51,432 nucleotides of DNA from Oscillospiraceae bacterium (GCA_022779345.1 JALFTG010000153.1:1-51432), one strand, 5' to 3'. Numbered from the stretch's first letter, positions 40,579 through 48,831 are shown. The notes: a model not told the origin generated them from the letters alone. Program-made: numbers and translations.

Positions 40579-41124
40579 TCAGGCGGTTTTCATGGCCTCC
40601 AGCGTTTTGGCGATCAGCTCATTCAGTTCCATGCCCAGCATATCCGCGCCCTGACGAATGATGTCCCGGGAGCAGCCGGCGGCAAACTTTTTGTCCTTGA
40701 ACTTCTTCACGACCGATTTCGGCTCCATATCACTGATACCCGTAGGCCGCATGAGGGCCGCAGCACCGATCAGACCGGTGAGCTCGTCCACAGCAAACAG
40801 CACCTTTTCCATCTGCTCCGTGGGCTCCACATCGGCACAGATCCCGTAACCGTGGGAGACCACGGCATGGATTACCGACTCGTCAATATCCAGCTCCCGC
40901 AGCAGGCTGTCGGCCTTTACACAATGCTGCTCCGGCCATTGCTCAAAATCAATGTCGTGCAGGATGCCCACAGCAGTCCAGAAATCCACCCGGTCCGGAT
41001 CATATTCTTTGGCAAATTCCCCCATCACATGGCCGACGGTTTTGGCATGGTTGATGTGGAACTCTTCTTTGTTATAAGTCATGGTCAGCGCCAGCGCCTG
41101 TTCCGGCGTGGGAATATACGGCAT
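40579..41124 (-). CDS. HD-domain hydrolase
   Basis: 181 residues. An HD metal site is visible: INHAKTVGHVM (first His), ILHDIDFEQWPEQHC (the HD pair) and AVVSHGYG, with Asp in LFAVDELTGLI. The family of small stand-alone HD proteins in Clostridia is thought to act on nucleotides or phosphoesters; the substrate is unknown. GGGAGG lies 8 nt before ATG 41124. Transcribed alone from a TATAAT promoter that abuts the terminator of the next gene upstream. Confidence 0.9.
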   Translation of the reverse strand: MPYIPTPEQALALTMTYNKEEFHINHAKTVGHVMGEFAKEYDPDRVDFWTAVGILHDIDFEQWPEQHCVKADSLLRELDIDESVIHAVVSHGYGICADVEPTEQMEKVLFAVDELTGLIGAAALMRPTGISDMEPKSVVKKFKDKKFAAGCSRDIIRQGADMLGMELNELIAKTLEAMKTA

Positions 41125-41155
41125 AGTCCATTCCTCCCGTGTTTGATAATGTCAG

Positions 41156-41184
41156 ATTATACCGTTCCGGGCAGAAAAAAGCAA
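41156..41184 (-). promoter_or_regulatory. Predicted sigma-A promoter of the HD gene
   Basis: Minus-strand TTGCTT (41184-41179), 17-nt spacer, TATAAT (41161-41156). The U-run of the preceding terminator lies in the spacer, so the two elements are fused. Confidence 0.6.
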
Positions 41185-41216
41185 CCGGGAGCCCCGCAAA
41201 ATCACGGGGCTCCCGG
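41175..41216 (-). terminator. Intrinsic terminator of the zinc-ribbon gene
   Basis: A perfect 12-bp GC stem (41185-41196 with 41205-41216), 8-nt loop. Read leftwards a TTGC then U6 run (41180-41175) follows. Confidence 0.88.
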
Positions 41217-41231
41217 CATTTTCATCGGCAG

Positions 41232-41639
41232 TCAGTTCAGTTTTTCTCCGCATTTGCCGCAGAACAGGGCATCCGCAGCCACAGCCGCGCCGCACTTGGG
41301 GCAGCTGCACTCCTCAAACACCGGGACATCCACATCCGCAAAGGGAACCTCGTCCGTTTCATCCGGCTGGGCAGTCTTTGCCTCCCGCATCTGTTCCTCA
41401 AGCTCCGCAATGGTGGCTTTGGACAGGTCGACAGCCACGCAGAACTCCTCCACTTCCGGGGCCAGGGTCATCCCGGCTGTGCGCTGCTGATAATAATACT
41501 GACCGATCTTCTTGTATTGCTCGGCGATATTATACTGTTCCTTCTTGATCTTCGCCATGCCCTTGCCGCTGTCGATCGCCTCATTGGCGATATCTGTTGC
41601 AGACTTTGCAATCTGGTTCAGTTTATCAAAAAATGCCAT
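41232..41639 (-). CDS. Small zinc-ribbon protein with coiled coil
   Basis: 135 residues. The N-terminal half is helical and basic (FFDKLNQIAKSATDIANEAIDSGKG...), the middle probably a short coiled coil (LSKATIAELEEQMREA), and the end a C-x2-C...C-x2-C zinc ribbon (CPKCGAAVAADALFCGKCGEKL) after an acidic Asp/Pro linker. Proteins of this build are common and uncharacterised in gut Clostridia; a scaffold or membrane-associated role is only a guess. ATG 41639 has GAGGTG 6 nt away; the GTG three codons upstream is less likely. Confidence 0.85.
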   Translation of the reverse strand: MAFFDKLNQIAKSATDIANEAIDSGKGMAKIKKEQYNIAEQYKKIGQYYYQQRTAGMTLAPEVEEFCVAVDLSKATIAELEEQMREAKTAQPDETDEVPFADVDVPVFEECSCPKCGAAVAADALFCGKCGEKLN

Positions 41640-41678
41640 ATGCTTCACCTCAGTTTCAATTTTTCATGGGTTGTTTTC

Positions 41679-41709
41679 AGTATAGCACGCTGCACGCGAT
41701 TTGTGTAAA
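41679..41709 (-). promoter_or_regulatory. Predicted promoter of the zinc-ribbon gene
   Basis: Minus-strand TTTACA (41709-41704), long 19-nt spacer, extended -10 TGCTATACT (the TATACT is 41684-41679). Confidence 0.5.
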
Positions 41710-41735
41710 CATTTCAAGAATTTTGTGTGACCCGG

Positions 41736-41990
41736 TCATTTCCGTTCCACAAACCAGGCCGGATCCTCATAGAACAGCTGGGTCTGATTCCGGCCGATCC
41801 GCACCGTATACCGCATACCGGTTCCGCCCGCTTTCCGGCTGGCACTCCGTCGCACATCCAGAACCCGGTCGATCTCATACACCCGGCCGTTCTCCCATTT
41901 CACGGACAGCGGTGTAATGTTGCCCTCCTCGTCAAACTCCGCCTGTACCCGCACATAGACCTTGTTCTGATTGCCCCGTACTTCATTCAT
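41736..41990 (-). CDS. Small protein of unknown function
   Basis: 84 residues, not assigned to a named family. The chain alternates short strands (VYVRVQAEFDEEGNITPLSVKWENGRVYEIDRV split here) and a basic loop (RRSASRKAGGTG), ending in TQLFYEDPAWFVERK, which suggests a compact beta-rich fold. There is no signal, helix anchor or Cys. GGAGGG precedes the ATG at 41990, and a strong own promoter makes it a real gene. It is divergent from the XRE-S24 repressor, with both promoters inside about 160 bp, so joint control is likely. I do not propose a function. Confidence 0.78.
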   Translation of the reverse strand: MNEVRGNQNKVYVRVQAEFDEEGNITPLSVKWENGRVYEIDRVLDVRRSASRKAGGTGMRYTVRIGRNQTQLFYEDPAWFVERK

Positions 41991-42028
41991 CCCAGTCCCT
42001 CCTGTCTCCGGATCGGATACTTTACCCC

Positions 42029-42057
42029 ATTATAACTCTCTTATTCAGATATGTAAA
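42029..42057 (-). promoter_or_regulatory. Predicted sigma-A promoter of the 84-residue gene
   Basis: Minus-strand TTTACA (42057-42052), 17-nt spacer, TATAAT (42034-42029). A TCAGATA sequence (plus strand 42045-42051) lies in the spacer. Confidence 0.7.
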
Positions 42058-42091
42058 GATGTAGAAATATCCAAATCAGATAGTTTCGTAC

Positions 42092-42120
42092 TTGCAAGGA
42101 GGCACAAACTGTGATACAAT
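42092..42120 (+). promoter_or_regulatory. Predicted sigma-A promoter of the XRE-S24 operon
   Basis: TTGCAA (42092-42097), 17-nt spacer, TACAAT (42115-42120). A second TCAGATA (42076-42082) lies just upstream. Confidence 0.7.
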
Positions 42121-42150
42121 CCCATCAAAGAGATGACAGGAGGGATGGAG

Positions 42151-42846
42151 ATGAACGATCTGGGACGGATCATTGCGGCCGCCCGGGAGCGGGCCGGAAT
42201 GTCCCAAAAGGATGTGGCCGCCGCCATGTGCCGCCGGGGCGTACAGATCACCAATCAGGCGGTGAGTAAGTGGGAAAACGGCACTACCCAGCCCGGTGCC
42301 GCCCAGTTTCTGACTTTGTGCCAGGTTCTGGAGGTAGACGATGTCATGCACACCTTTCTGGGGACAGAGCGGGTCTCCCCATTTTCCGGACTGAATGAGG
42401 AAGGCAGGAAAAAAGCTGAGGAATACATCGATCTCCTCCGGCGCAGCGGTCTGTACGGCACGGAGCCGGTTCGGTCGGTATCTTTGCGGTCCCTTCCGCT
42501 GTATCACATCTCCGTCTCCGCCGGAACCGGCCAGTTTCTCGACAGCGATCACTATGATCTGGTGGAGGTGGGTGATGAGGTGCCCATGAATGCAAATTTT
42601 GGTGTCCGGGTGGCCGGGGACAGCATGGAACCCCGGTTCATTGACGGACAGGTGGTGTGGGTTCACCAGCAGCAGACCATCCGAAGCGGGGAAATCGGTA
42701 TTTTTCTCTATGACGGCAATGCTTACTGCAAAAAATTCTCCAATGAGGACGGCACTGTCCGACTGATCTCCCTGAATCCCCGGTACACACCTGTGGAGAT
42801 TGCCCCGGACCGGGAGCTGCGGGTGTTCGGAAGGGTGGTCGGATGA
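42151..42846 (+). CDS. XRE-type repressor with S24 (LexA-like) peptidase domain
   Basis: 231 residues. Residues 1-70 form a helix-turn-helix (LGRIIAAARERAGMSQKDVAAAM...TNQAVSKWENG). A linker leads to an S24 domain with Ser158 in AGDSMEPRFIDGQ and Lys194/195 in YDGNAYCKKF, the expected Ser-Lys dyad. An Ala124-Gly125 bond in SVSAGTGQ is a good self-cleavage site, as in CI and LexA. It therefore looks able to be inactivated by RecA-ssDNA. No phage genes are nearby. The start is ATG 42151, 7 nt from AGGAGG; ATGs at 42145 and 42133 overlap or precede that site. It overlaps the next gene by 4 nt (ATGA). Confidence 0.9.
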   Translation: MNDLGRIIAAARERAGMSQKDVAAAMCRRGVQITNQAVSKWENGTTQPGAAQFLTLCQVLEVDDVMHTFLGTERVSPFSGLNEEGRKKAEEYIDLLRRSGLYGTEPVRSVSLRSLPLYHISVSAGTGQFLDSDHYDLVEVGDEVPMNANFGVRVAGDSMEPRFIDGQVVWVHQQQTIRSGEIGIFLYDGNAYCKKFSNEDGTVRLISLNPRYTPVEIAPDRELRVFGRVVG

Positions 42847-43535
42847 TCTACATCACAGCGGACACCCATGGAAAATTCCGGCGGATCACAGACTTTCTGG
42901 CGTCCGGCCGGGCCACAAAGGACGATGTACTCATCATTCTGGGGGATGCGGGATTCAATTATGACACCGTCCCCGGCAGCGGGCTGCGGCGGAAAGCGCC
43001 GGTGAATTATTACGGTGTCCCGGTCCTGTGCCTCCAGGGCAATCATGAACTGCGTCCGGAGCATATCGACACCTACCGGGAGGTCGAATGGCACGGCGGA
43101 ACCGTCTGGCAGGAGGAGAAATACCCCAACCTGCTGTTTGCCAAAGACGGGGAGGTCTATGACTTTGACGGCCGGAAACTGCTGGTGTGCGGCGGGGCAT
43201 ACACGGTGTTCAAGGAATACCGCATCGCCAAAGGTCTGCCCTGGTATTCCGATGAGCAGCCCTCCCCTGCCATCCGGCAGCGGGTGGAACAGCAGCTAGA
43301 GAGACGAAACTGGCAGGCCGACATCATGCTCACCCACACCTGCCCCAGCAAGCTGGTTCCTAAGGAGAAATACATCCCCGGCGTGGACCAGAGCACCGTG
43401 GACACCGGCACGGAGGATTGGCTGGATGCCGTCGAGGACCGGCTCACCTACCGGAACTGGTACTGCGGCCATTGGCACATCGACAAGCAGATCGGTCCGT
43501 TCCGGTTCGTTTATAAGGACATCATTCAAATATAA
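42843..43535 (+). CDS. Calcineurin-like metallophosphoesterase
   Basis: 230 residues. The five metallophosphoesterase motifs are clear: ADTHG (residues 5-9), ILGDAGFN, LQGNHE, MLTHTCPS and CGHWHIDK. There is no signal peptide. It may hydrolyse a nucleotide or phosphoprotein; the substrate is unknown. Translational coupling to the XRE-S24 repressor (ATGA overlap) means both are expressed together and suggests that the phosphoesterase level rises when the repressor is cleaved, if the repressor is autoregulated. Confidence 0.9.
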   Translation: MIYITADTHGKFRRITDFLASGRATKDDVLIILGDAGFNYDTVPGSGLRRKAPVNYYGVPVLCLQGNHELRPEHIDTYREVEWHGGTVWQEEKYPNLLFAKDGEVYDFDGRKLLVCGGAYTVFKEYRIAKGLPWYSDEQPSPAIRQRVEQQLERRNWQADIMLTHTCPSKLVPKEKYIPGVDQSTVDTGTEDWLDAVEDRLTYRNWYCGHWHIDKQIGPFRFVYKDIIQI

Positions 43536-43575
43536 AACACCACCGGGTTTCGAGTTCGAAACCCGGTGGTGTTTT
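43534..43575. terminator. Bidirectional terminator after the phosphoesterase gene
   Basis: A perfect 18-bp stem (43534-43551 with 43558-43575), six-base loop, with A4 and T4 ends, between convergent genes. Confidence 0.9.
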
Positions 43576-43585
43576 GATAACCGGA

Positions 43586-43990
43586 TTATGCCAGTAAAAG
43601 CACATCTCCCACCAATACCACAATAATCAGTACAACACTGAACAGACGGAATGTGTTGTAAGTAGAGAACAAATCCTCTATCTGACCGGAAAATGTCATA
43701 TTCTTCCCCCGGCTCATCTCCAGCGGACGCTGTTTCCCCTTGCTGGCTAGGATTTTTTTCAATGCCTTCTGGTCAATCTCGCCAATCTGACGGTAAATGC
43801 TCCTGCGCAGCGAAAAGACTGCCAGTGTGGCAATCACGCCGAACAGAATAAAATATCCTACCACAGCATTCTCATCGCCGTTTACCTGGAATCCCCGGTA
43901 AGTCCAGGTATAGATCAGCGCGGCGCAGCAAATGGTGATGAAATAGTAGCGCCAGGCGCCGGTAATATGTTTCAGCTGAATTTTCTTCAT
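43586..43990 (-). CDS. Small integral membrane protein of unknown function
   Basis: 134 residues, not recognised. Three membrane helices are visible: about 14-32 (YYFITICCAALIYTW), 43-60 (VVGYFILFGVIATLAVF) and 113-133 (FRLFSVVLIIVVLVGDVLLL). A basic loop (RRSIYRQIGEIDQKALKKIL) and a stretch KGKQRPLEMSRGKNMTFSGQIEDL lie between helices 2 and 3. It begins one base after the hydrolase stop, so it ends the sbcD-sbcC-hydrolase transcript. No function is proposed. Confidence 0.72.
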   Translation of the reverse strand: MKKIQLKHITGAWRYYFITICCAALIYTWTYRGFQVNGDENAVVGYFILFGVIATLAVFSLRRSIYRQIGEIDQKALKKILASKGKQRPLEMSRGKNMTFSGQIEDLFSTYNTFRLFSVVLIIVVLVGDVLLLA

Positions 43991-43991
43991 G

Positions 43992-44798
43992 TCAAACTTC
44001 CCTTCTGCCGGAATCTGTCTTTATGGAGGAGATTATAGCACAAACCGTCTCAGAAAGGAAGTGGGGATAGTATTTTCCCACATCTCCGTGTTCCGCATAA
44101 TCCGCCACATCCTCATACACCGTCATGCCCGAGGCTTTCAGATCCCGGAGCAGATCCCGGATATGCTTTTCATAGGTGTGCTCCCGGTTGGAATAGTGGA
44201 GATAACAGGTCTGGGTTGCGGCATAGGGGTTTTCCGCGATCTTCCGCTCCAGCCGGTGATCCAGCGCAGCGATATTCTCCGGTGTCAGATCCACAATGAT
44301 ATCCGCCAGGTTCGGCCGGTTGGCGGGTTTGTCCAGATATGTACCCAGTCGGTACTGGGGCGCTCCGGCAATGATGACGGCGTTTTCAAATTCGATTCCG
44401 CAGTTGATGGCGCCGTAGCCCCCTTTGCTGGAGCCGATGAACAGTGTCTTTTCCGGTTGCAGCCGGTCCATGAAGTCCTGCACCATGCTGTGGACCAGGC
44501 GCTCCACATTATACTGTCCGTGCTCACCCAGATAGTAACTGCCCCGGCCGTTGGGCGCAAAGTCGTCCTTGATGAACAGACGGTGGATATTGAACTGAGC
44601 GCAGGTACGCACATAGTTGTACCGGGCCTCCCTGTCGTGGCAGCCCTGGAATCCCACCAGCAGGATATTCGCCCCGCCGGGCTTATGGGGGTCCATGGGG
44701 AAATACATATATTTCAGCCGGGTTCCTTCCCCTCTCCAGACCCGTTCATGGCACAGCTGAAAGAATTTCTGCTGCAGTGCTTTCAGTGATAATTCCAT
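43992..44798 (-). CDS. Alpha/beta-hydrolase-like protein (GxSxGG motif)
   Basis: 268 residues. ANILLVGFQGCHDREARYNY (early strand and loop), FIGSSKGGYGAINCGIEF with the nucleophile elbow GSSKGG at about 148-153, and a late His (DYAEHGDVGKYYPHFL) suggest an Asp2/XcbB-like alpha/beta-hydrolase. Such proteins occur in glycan or surface-protein modification systems, but no such genes are here. It follows sbcC by 6 bp and precedes the small membrane protein by 1 bp. The recruitment of a hydrolase to the sbcDC operon is unusual and unexplained. GAGGAA precedes the ATG. Confidence 0.7.
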   Translation of the reverse strand: MELSLKALQQKFFQLCHERVWRGEGTRLKYMYFPMDPHKPGGANILLVGFQGCHDREARYNYVRTCAQFNIHRLFIKDDFAPNGRGSYYLGEHGQYNVERLVHSMVQDFMDRLQPEKTLFIGSSKGGYGAINCGIEFENAVIIAGAPQYRLGTYLDKPANRPNLADIIVDLTPENIAALDHRLERKIAENPYAATQTCYLHYSNREHTYEKHIRDLLRDLKASGMTVYEDVADYAEHGDVGKYYPHFLSETVCAIISSIKTDSGRREV

Positions 44799-44804
44799 AG
44801 TTCC

Positions 44805-47576
44805 TCATTTCTGCAGCCGGATCGTGCTGCCGCCGGTGCCTTTTGTGATGATGATCTGGGCGTCGATGCTCTCCCGGAACTCCGCCACATGGGAGATGAT
44901 ACCCACCATCCGTTCCCCGCCGGTAAGCCCGTTCAGAATGGCAATAGCCTGTTCCCGGGACTCCGCATCCAGAGAGCCGAAGCCCTCGTCCACAAACATG
45001 GCATCGATCTCCACCCCGCCGGCGTACTGCTGCACGATGTCGGACAAGCCCAGTGCCAGGGACAGCGATGCTTTGAAGGATTCCCCGCCGGACAGCGTCT
45101 TGACGCTCCGCTGCTTTCCGGTGTAGTGGTCCATCACATCCAGTTCCAGACCGGACTGTCCCCGGAGGGAGGCACCCTGCGTCTGACGCATCAGCTCATA
45201 CCGGCCGGAAGTCATATATCCCAGCCGCTGATTGGCCGCATCAATGATCTGGTCGAAATACGCGGCCTGCATATAGGACTCAAAGGCCAGCCGCTGGCGG
45301 CCTTTCAGTTCCCCGTTGGCAGTATCAGACAGGCGTTCCACCACCAGATAGCGATCGCTGATTCCCGCCATTTCCTCACGGCGTTTATGGATGGCACGGA
45401 GCAGGTTTTCATTGGCATCCGCCCGGGCACTCCGGTGGGAAGCCGCCTGACGGGCAGTACCCTGCCGCTGTTCCAGCACCGTCCGTTCGTTCTCCAGTGC
45501 CGCCATATCCGCTTTTTCACAGCCGGTGAGCGCCTGATCCAGTGCGGCGATGGTGGCCTCCGTCTCCCGGATGGCCGTCTGTCCGGCATCCCGGGCCTGT
45601 GCCGCCTGCTCCATGGCACGGCGCATGGCGTTATGGCGGGTTTTGATGGCCTCCAGCTCCTGTTCCGCCTCCTGCCGGGAGGAACATTCCAGACCGGTCC
45701 GGATGGAATCCGCTTTGGCCTGTGCCTCAGTCAGCGCAATCCGGCGGGACTGGACCGTCTTCCGGAGCTGTTCCAGCGTCTCCTGATCCCGGCTCAGCTG
45801 CTCAGCCTGCTTCGCCTGCTGCTTTTCCAGCGTTTTCTGCCGGGCACAGTCCGCTTCCAGTTCCCGGATCCGTCGCTCCTGCGCTTTCAGAGCAGACCGG
45901 GCCGTTTCCAGTTCCCGGCCCGTCTCAGCGGCAATCTCCACCGGCGGGCAGGTGCCCAGCGTCTGTTCCGCCTGGCGCAGACAGTTCTGCTCAGCGGCAG
46001 CACGCTCTGCCTCCAGCGCCGCCGCCCGGCGGCTGCTCTCATGGGCGCTGTCTCCCAGCGATGCCGCCCGGTCCCTGGCCTGCTCCACTGCTTCCTGACT
46101 GGGCGGATCACCGGAACACACGGCAAGCGCCGGATGGTGAACAGCACCGCACACCGGGCAGGGGGTTCCCTCCGCCAGGTCTGCCGCCAGAATACCGGCC
46201 TGTTCCCGGAGAAAACGGGTCTCCAGCTGTTTCCGGATTTCGTCTGCTGCATCGTACTCCGCCTGGGATTTCAGATACTGCTGCCTGCCCTGCCGGGCCT
46301 TCACAATGGCACTCTGCCAGGTGTGATGCAGCCGGTCCAGTTCCTCCAGTGCCCGGATACGCCGGTCCGCAAAATCATAGGCAGCGGTGGCCTTTTCCAG
46401 ATCCACCGGTGCCTGCACCAGCCCGGCCAGTTCCCCGGCAATTTTCTTCTGCCGTTCCTCAAGTTTTCCGACAGCAGTCTCCAGTGCGGTCAGCTCCGCC
46501 ATATTCTGTTCAAAAACCGCCTGGATCTGCTCCGCCGCCTTCACCGCAGAGTCCAGTGCGTCATATGCGGGAAGGGCGTCCTGCCGGCGGAGGATATCCC
46601 GGTAAAGCGCTTCCAACGCCGGGGCGTTGGCCGATTGGGCCGCGTGGGCGGCTTCCAGTCCGTCCTGCCGCTGCCGGAGCATTTCCAACTGCTGCCTGGC
46701 AGCTTCCCGTTGCCGTTCCTGCTCCGCCTGCTGCCGGGCACTTCCGATTCTCTGGTTCAGCCTGCCCAGTTCCCCGGACAGACTGTCCGCCAGGACGGTT
46801 TGTTTCTCCGCCAGTCTCCGGTCCAGTTCCATGCCTGCCCGGCACAACTGGGCCAGCCGGTCTGTCTGATAAAAATCTCCCTCCTGCCGCAGTGCGGAAA
46901 ATTCCTCCGCCTCCGCGGCATCCTCCGGGATCGTCAGCTGCCGGGCATACTGAAGCACACTGCTGACTCCCTCATCGTAGGATGTTTTCAGGCTGTTTTT
47001 CTCCTCCCGGAGAAGATTCTGCACCCGGAGATATTTGTCTGTATTGAAAATCTTCCGGAAGATCTCCCGGCGCTCATTGGTGTTGGCGTGGAGCAGCCTC
47101 AGAAAGTCCCCCTGGGCAATCATAACGATCTGGGAAAACTGATTCCGGTCGATGCCCAGCAGCGTTTCCACCGCCGCTGTCACCTGCCGGATGCCGGTCA
47201 CAACCCGGCCGTCCGGAAAGCACATTTCCGCTTCGCCGGGCACTTTCACCCGTTTGGCCGGATCCCGCTTGCCCGGGCGCTCATAGTCCGGACGCCGGCG
47301 GATGCGGTAGGTCTCTCCCCGGAACAGGAATTCCAGTTCCACAAAGGTCTCCGTATCCGGAGCGGCAAAGTCGCTTCGCATGGAGGAGACTTCCCGGCTT
47401 TTCCCGCTGGCCTCCCCATATAATGCATAGATAATGCCGTCAAAAATGGTGGTTTTTCCTGCGCCGGTATCCCCGGTGATCAGGAACAGACCGTGGTCTG
47501 CCAGTTCCGAGAACGGCACCTCCACCCGCCCCGCATAGGGGCCGAAAGCGCTCATGGTCAGATGAACCGGTTTCAC
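44805..47576 (-). CDS. sbcC: Exonuclease subunit SbcC
   Basis: 923 residues, SMC-like. The N-terminal ATPase half has FGPYAGRVEVPF and Walker A ITGDTGAGKTTIFDGIIYAL. Two long Glu/Gln/Ala-rich coiled coils flank the zinc hook CPVCGAVHHPAL near residue 470. The C-terminal half has signature LSGGESFKASLSLALGLSDIV and Walker B MFVDEGFGSLD. With SbcD it forms the Mre11-Rad50-type nuclease that opens hairpins and protein-blocked ends. It overlaps sbcD by 4 nt. A very long open frame on the opposite strand is a shadow caused by codon bias. Confidence 0.96.
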   Translation of the reverse strand: MKPVHLTMSAFGPYAGRVEVPFSELADHGLFLITGDTGAGKTTIFDGIIYALYGEASGKSREVSSMRSDFAAPDTETFVELEFLFRGETYRIRRRPDYERPGKRDPAKRVKVPGEAEMCFPDGRVVTGIRQVTAAVETLLGIDRNQFSQIVMIAQGDFLRLLHANTNERREIFRKIFNTDKYLRVQNLLREEKNSLKTSYDEGVSSVLQYARQLTIPEDAAEAEEFSALRQEGDFYQTDRLAQLCRAGMELDRRLAEKQTVLADSLSGELGRLNQRIGSARQQAEQERQREAARQQLEMLRQRQDGLEAAHAAQSANAPALEALYRDILRRQDALPAYDALDSAVKAAEQIQAVFEQNMAELTALETAVGKLEERQKKIAGELAGLVQAPVDLEKATAAYDFADRRIRALEELDRLHHTWQSAIVKARQGRQQYLKSQAEYDAADEIRKQLETRFLREQAGILAADLAEGTPCPVCGAVHHPALAVCSGDPPSQEAVEQARDRAASLGDSAHESSRRAAALEAERAAAEQNCLRQAEQTLGTCPPVEIAAETGRELETARSALKAQERRIRELEADCARQKTLEKQQAKQAEQLSRDQETLEQLRKTVQSRRIALTEAQAKADSIRTGLECSSRQEAEQELEAIKTRHNAMRRAMEQAAQARDAGQTAIRETEATIAALDQALTGCEKADMAALENERTVLEQRQGTARQAASHRSARADANENLLRAIHKRREEMAGISDRYLVVERLSDTANGELKGRQRLAFESYMQAAYFDQIIDAANQRLGYMTSGRYELMRQTQGASLRGQSGLELDVMDHYTGKQRSVKTLSGGESFKASLSLALGLSDIVQQYAGGVEIDAMFVDEGFGSLDAESREQAIAILNGLTGGERMVGIISHVAEFRESIDAQIIITKGTGGSTIRLQK

Positions 47577-48709
47577 AGGGCATCCACCTCCTCAAAGAGC
47601 CGCCGCATATGCTCCAGCCTGTCGCCGGACAATGCTTCATGATTCTGCAGCTCATAGAATTCTGCAAACCGTTCCAGATCTGTCATCTGCCGGGCCGGAT
47701 CCATGGATGAACTCCGGGCAGAACGGGAGCGGCCGGTATCGAAATCCAGTTTCATCAGATTGGGATACACGCTGCGCACCCGGGCAGCGGCATCCATGAC
47801 ACCCTCATCTGTTAATGTCACATGGAGATAGTCTTCCGTGTCCCCCTGTGCCGTCACTTCCGGGGAAAGCAGCTGATCGATGGGCCCCCGGATCTCCCGC
47901 ATCTCATGGATGGGCGTGAGGGGAAGCAGTTCCATGGTGAGGCTGCCTTTTTCCTCCAGCGTCAGCAGCACGGCAGATTTCTCCTGCCGGACCTCGGAAA
48001 AGGAATATTTCAGAGGAGAGCCGCTGTACCGGATGGTCTCCCGGCCGATGGACTGGGCACCGTGAAGATGGCCCAGCGCTACATAGTCAAAGGCATCGAA
48101 CACATCCGCGTTCACGCTGTCCACGCCGCCAACAGAGACGATCTCCGACTCGCAGCGCTCCGGCTGGATCTCCCCGGCCACCACGAACTGGTGAGCCACC
48201 AGTACATTCCGGGCGCCTGGGTCCACCTGTGCATGGGACAGGACACACCGGATGGCATCGTCATAGCTTTCGATGGTCTCCTCCGGGAAAAAGGGGCGCA
48301 CCATGGCGGGTTTCAGAAAAGGCAGCAGCCACAACTGTACCTCACCCCAGGCGTCCGTCAGCGTAAAATGGGATACCGTTCCGTCAAACACCCGGGAAAA
48401 GTGGATGTTCTGCCGGTCCAGAATGGAGGCCGCAAAGGCCAGCCGTTCCGCGCTGTCATGGTTTCCACTGACGGCATAGACCGGGATTCCCCGGTCTGCC
48501 AGTGCGGTGAGAAATGCGTCCAGCACCCGCACCGCCTCGGCAGACGGGGTGGATTTATCATAAATATCACCTGCAATCAGGATGCCGTCCACTCCATGGG
48601 TCCCGGCCAGGGTCAGAATCTGATCCAGAATGTGCTTCTGCTCCGAAAGCATGGAGATCTCATTCACCCGCTTCCCGATATGCAGATCACCGATATGCAG
48701 CAGTTTCAA
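47573..48709 (-). CDS. sbcD: Exonuclease subunit SbcD
   Basis: 378 residues, Mre11-like phosphoesterase. Motifs are IGDLHIGKR, LIAGDIYDKSTPS, VSGNHDSAERL, VLVAHQFVV and YVALGHLHGAQSI, followed by the cap domain. The start is TTG at 48709: GAGGTG lies 7 nt upstream, and MKLLHIGDLHIG is the family N-terminus, while no ATG gives it. It heads the operon sbcD-sbcC-hydrolase-membrane protein. A TATACT (near 48737-48742) may be its -10, with no good -35. Confidence 0.96.
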   Translation of the reverse strand: MKLLHIGDLHIGKRVNEISMLSEQKHILDQILTLAGTHGVDGILIAGDIYDKSTPSAEAVRVLDAFLTALADRGIPVYAVSGNHDSAERLAFAASILDRQNIHFSRVFDGTVSHFTLTDAWGEVQLWLLPFLKPAMVRPFFPEETIESYDDAIRCVLSHAQVDPGARNVLVAHQFVVAGEIQPERCESEIVSVGGVDSVNADVFDAFDYVALGHLHGAQSIGRETIRYSGSPLKYSFSEVRQEKSAVLLTLEEKGSLTMELLPLTPIHEMREIRGPIDQLLSPEVTAQGDTEDYLHVTLTDEGVMDAAARVRSVYPNLMKLDFDTGRSRSARSSSMDPARQMTDLERFAEFYELQNHEALSGDRLEHMRRLFEEVDAL

Positions 48710-48795
48710 ATCAGGTCACCTCGCTGGTCCACAGTATATCATTTATTGACGATTTCCGCCACAGAAAAGAGGCAAGAATTCATGAAAAGAGCCTA

Positions 48796-48824
48796 TTGAG
48801 TCAGATGATAAGTTGTATTATGAT
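48796..48824 (+). promoter_or_regulatory. Predicted sigma-A promoter of the second MATE gene
   Basis: TTGAGT (48796-48801), 17-nt spacer, TATGAT (48819-48824). Confidence 0.6.
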
Positions 48825-48831
48825 AATACAA
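48813..48831. promoter_or_regulatory. Palindromic operator candidate on the MATE promoter
   Basis: TTGTATTA and TAATACAA form a perfect 8-bp inverted repeat with a TGA spacer, covering the whole -10. The size and placement fit a MarR- or TetR-like repressor site. Confidence 0.6.
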
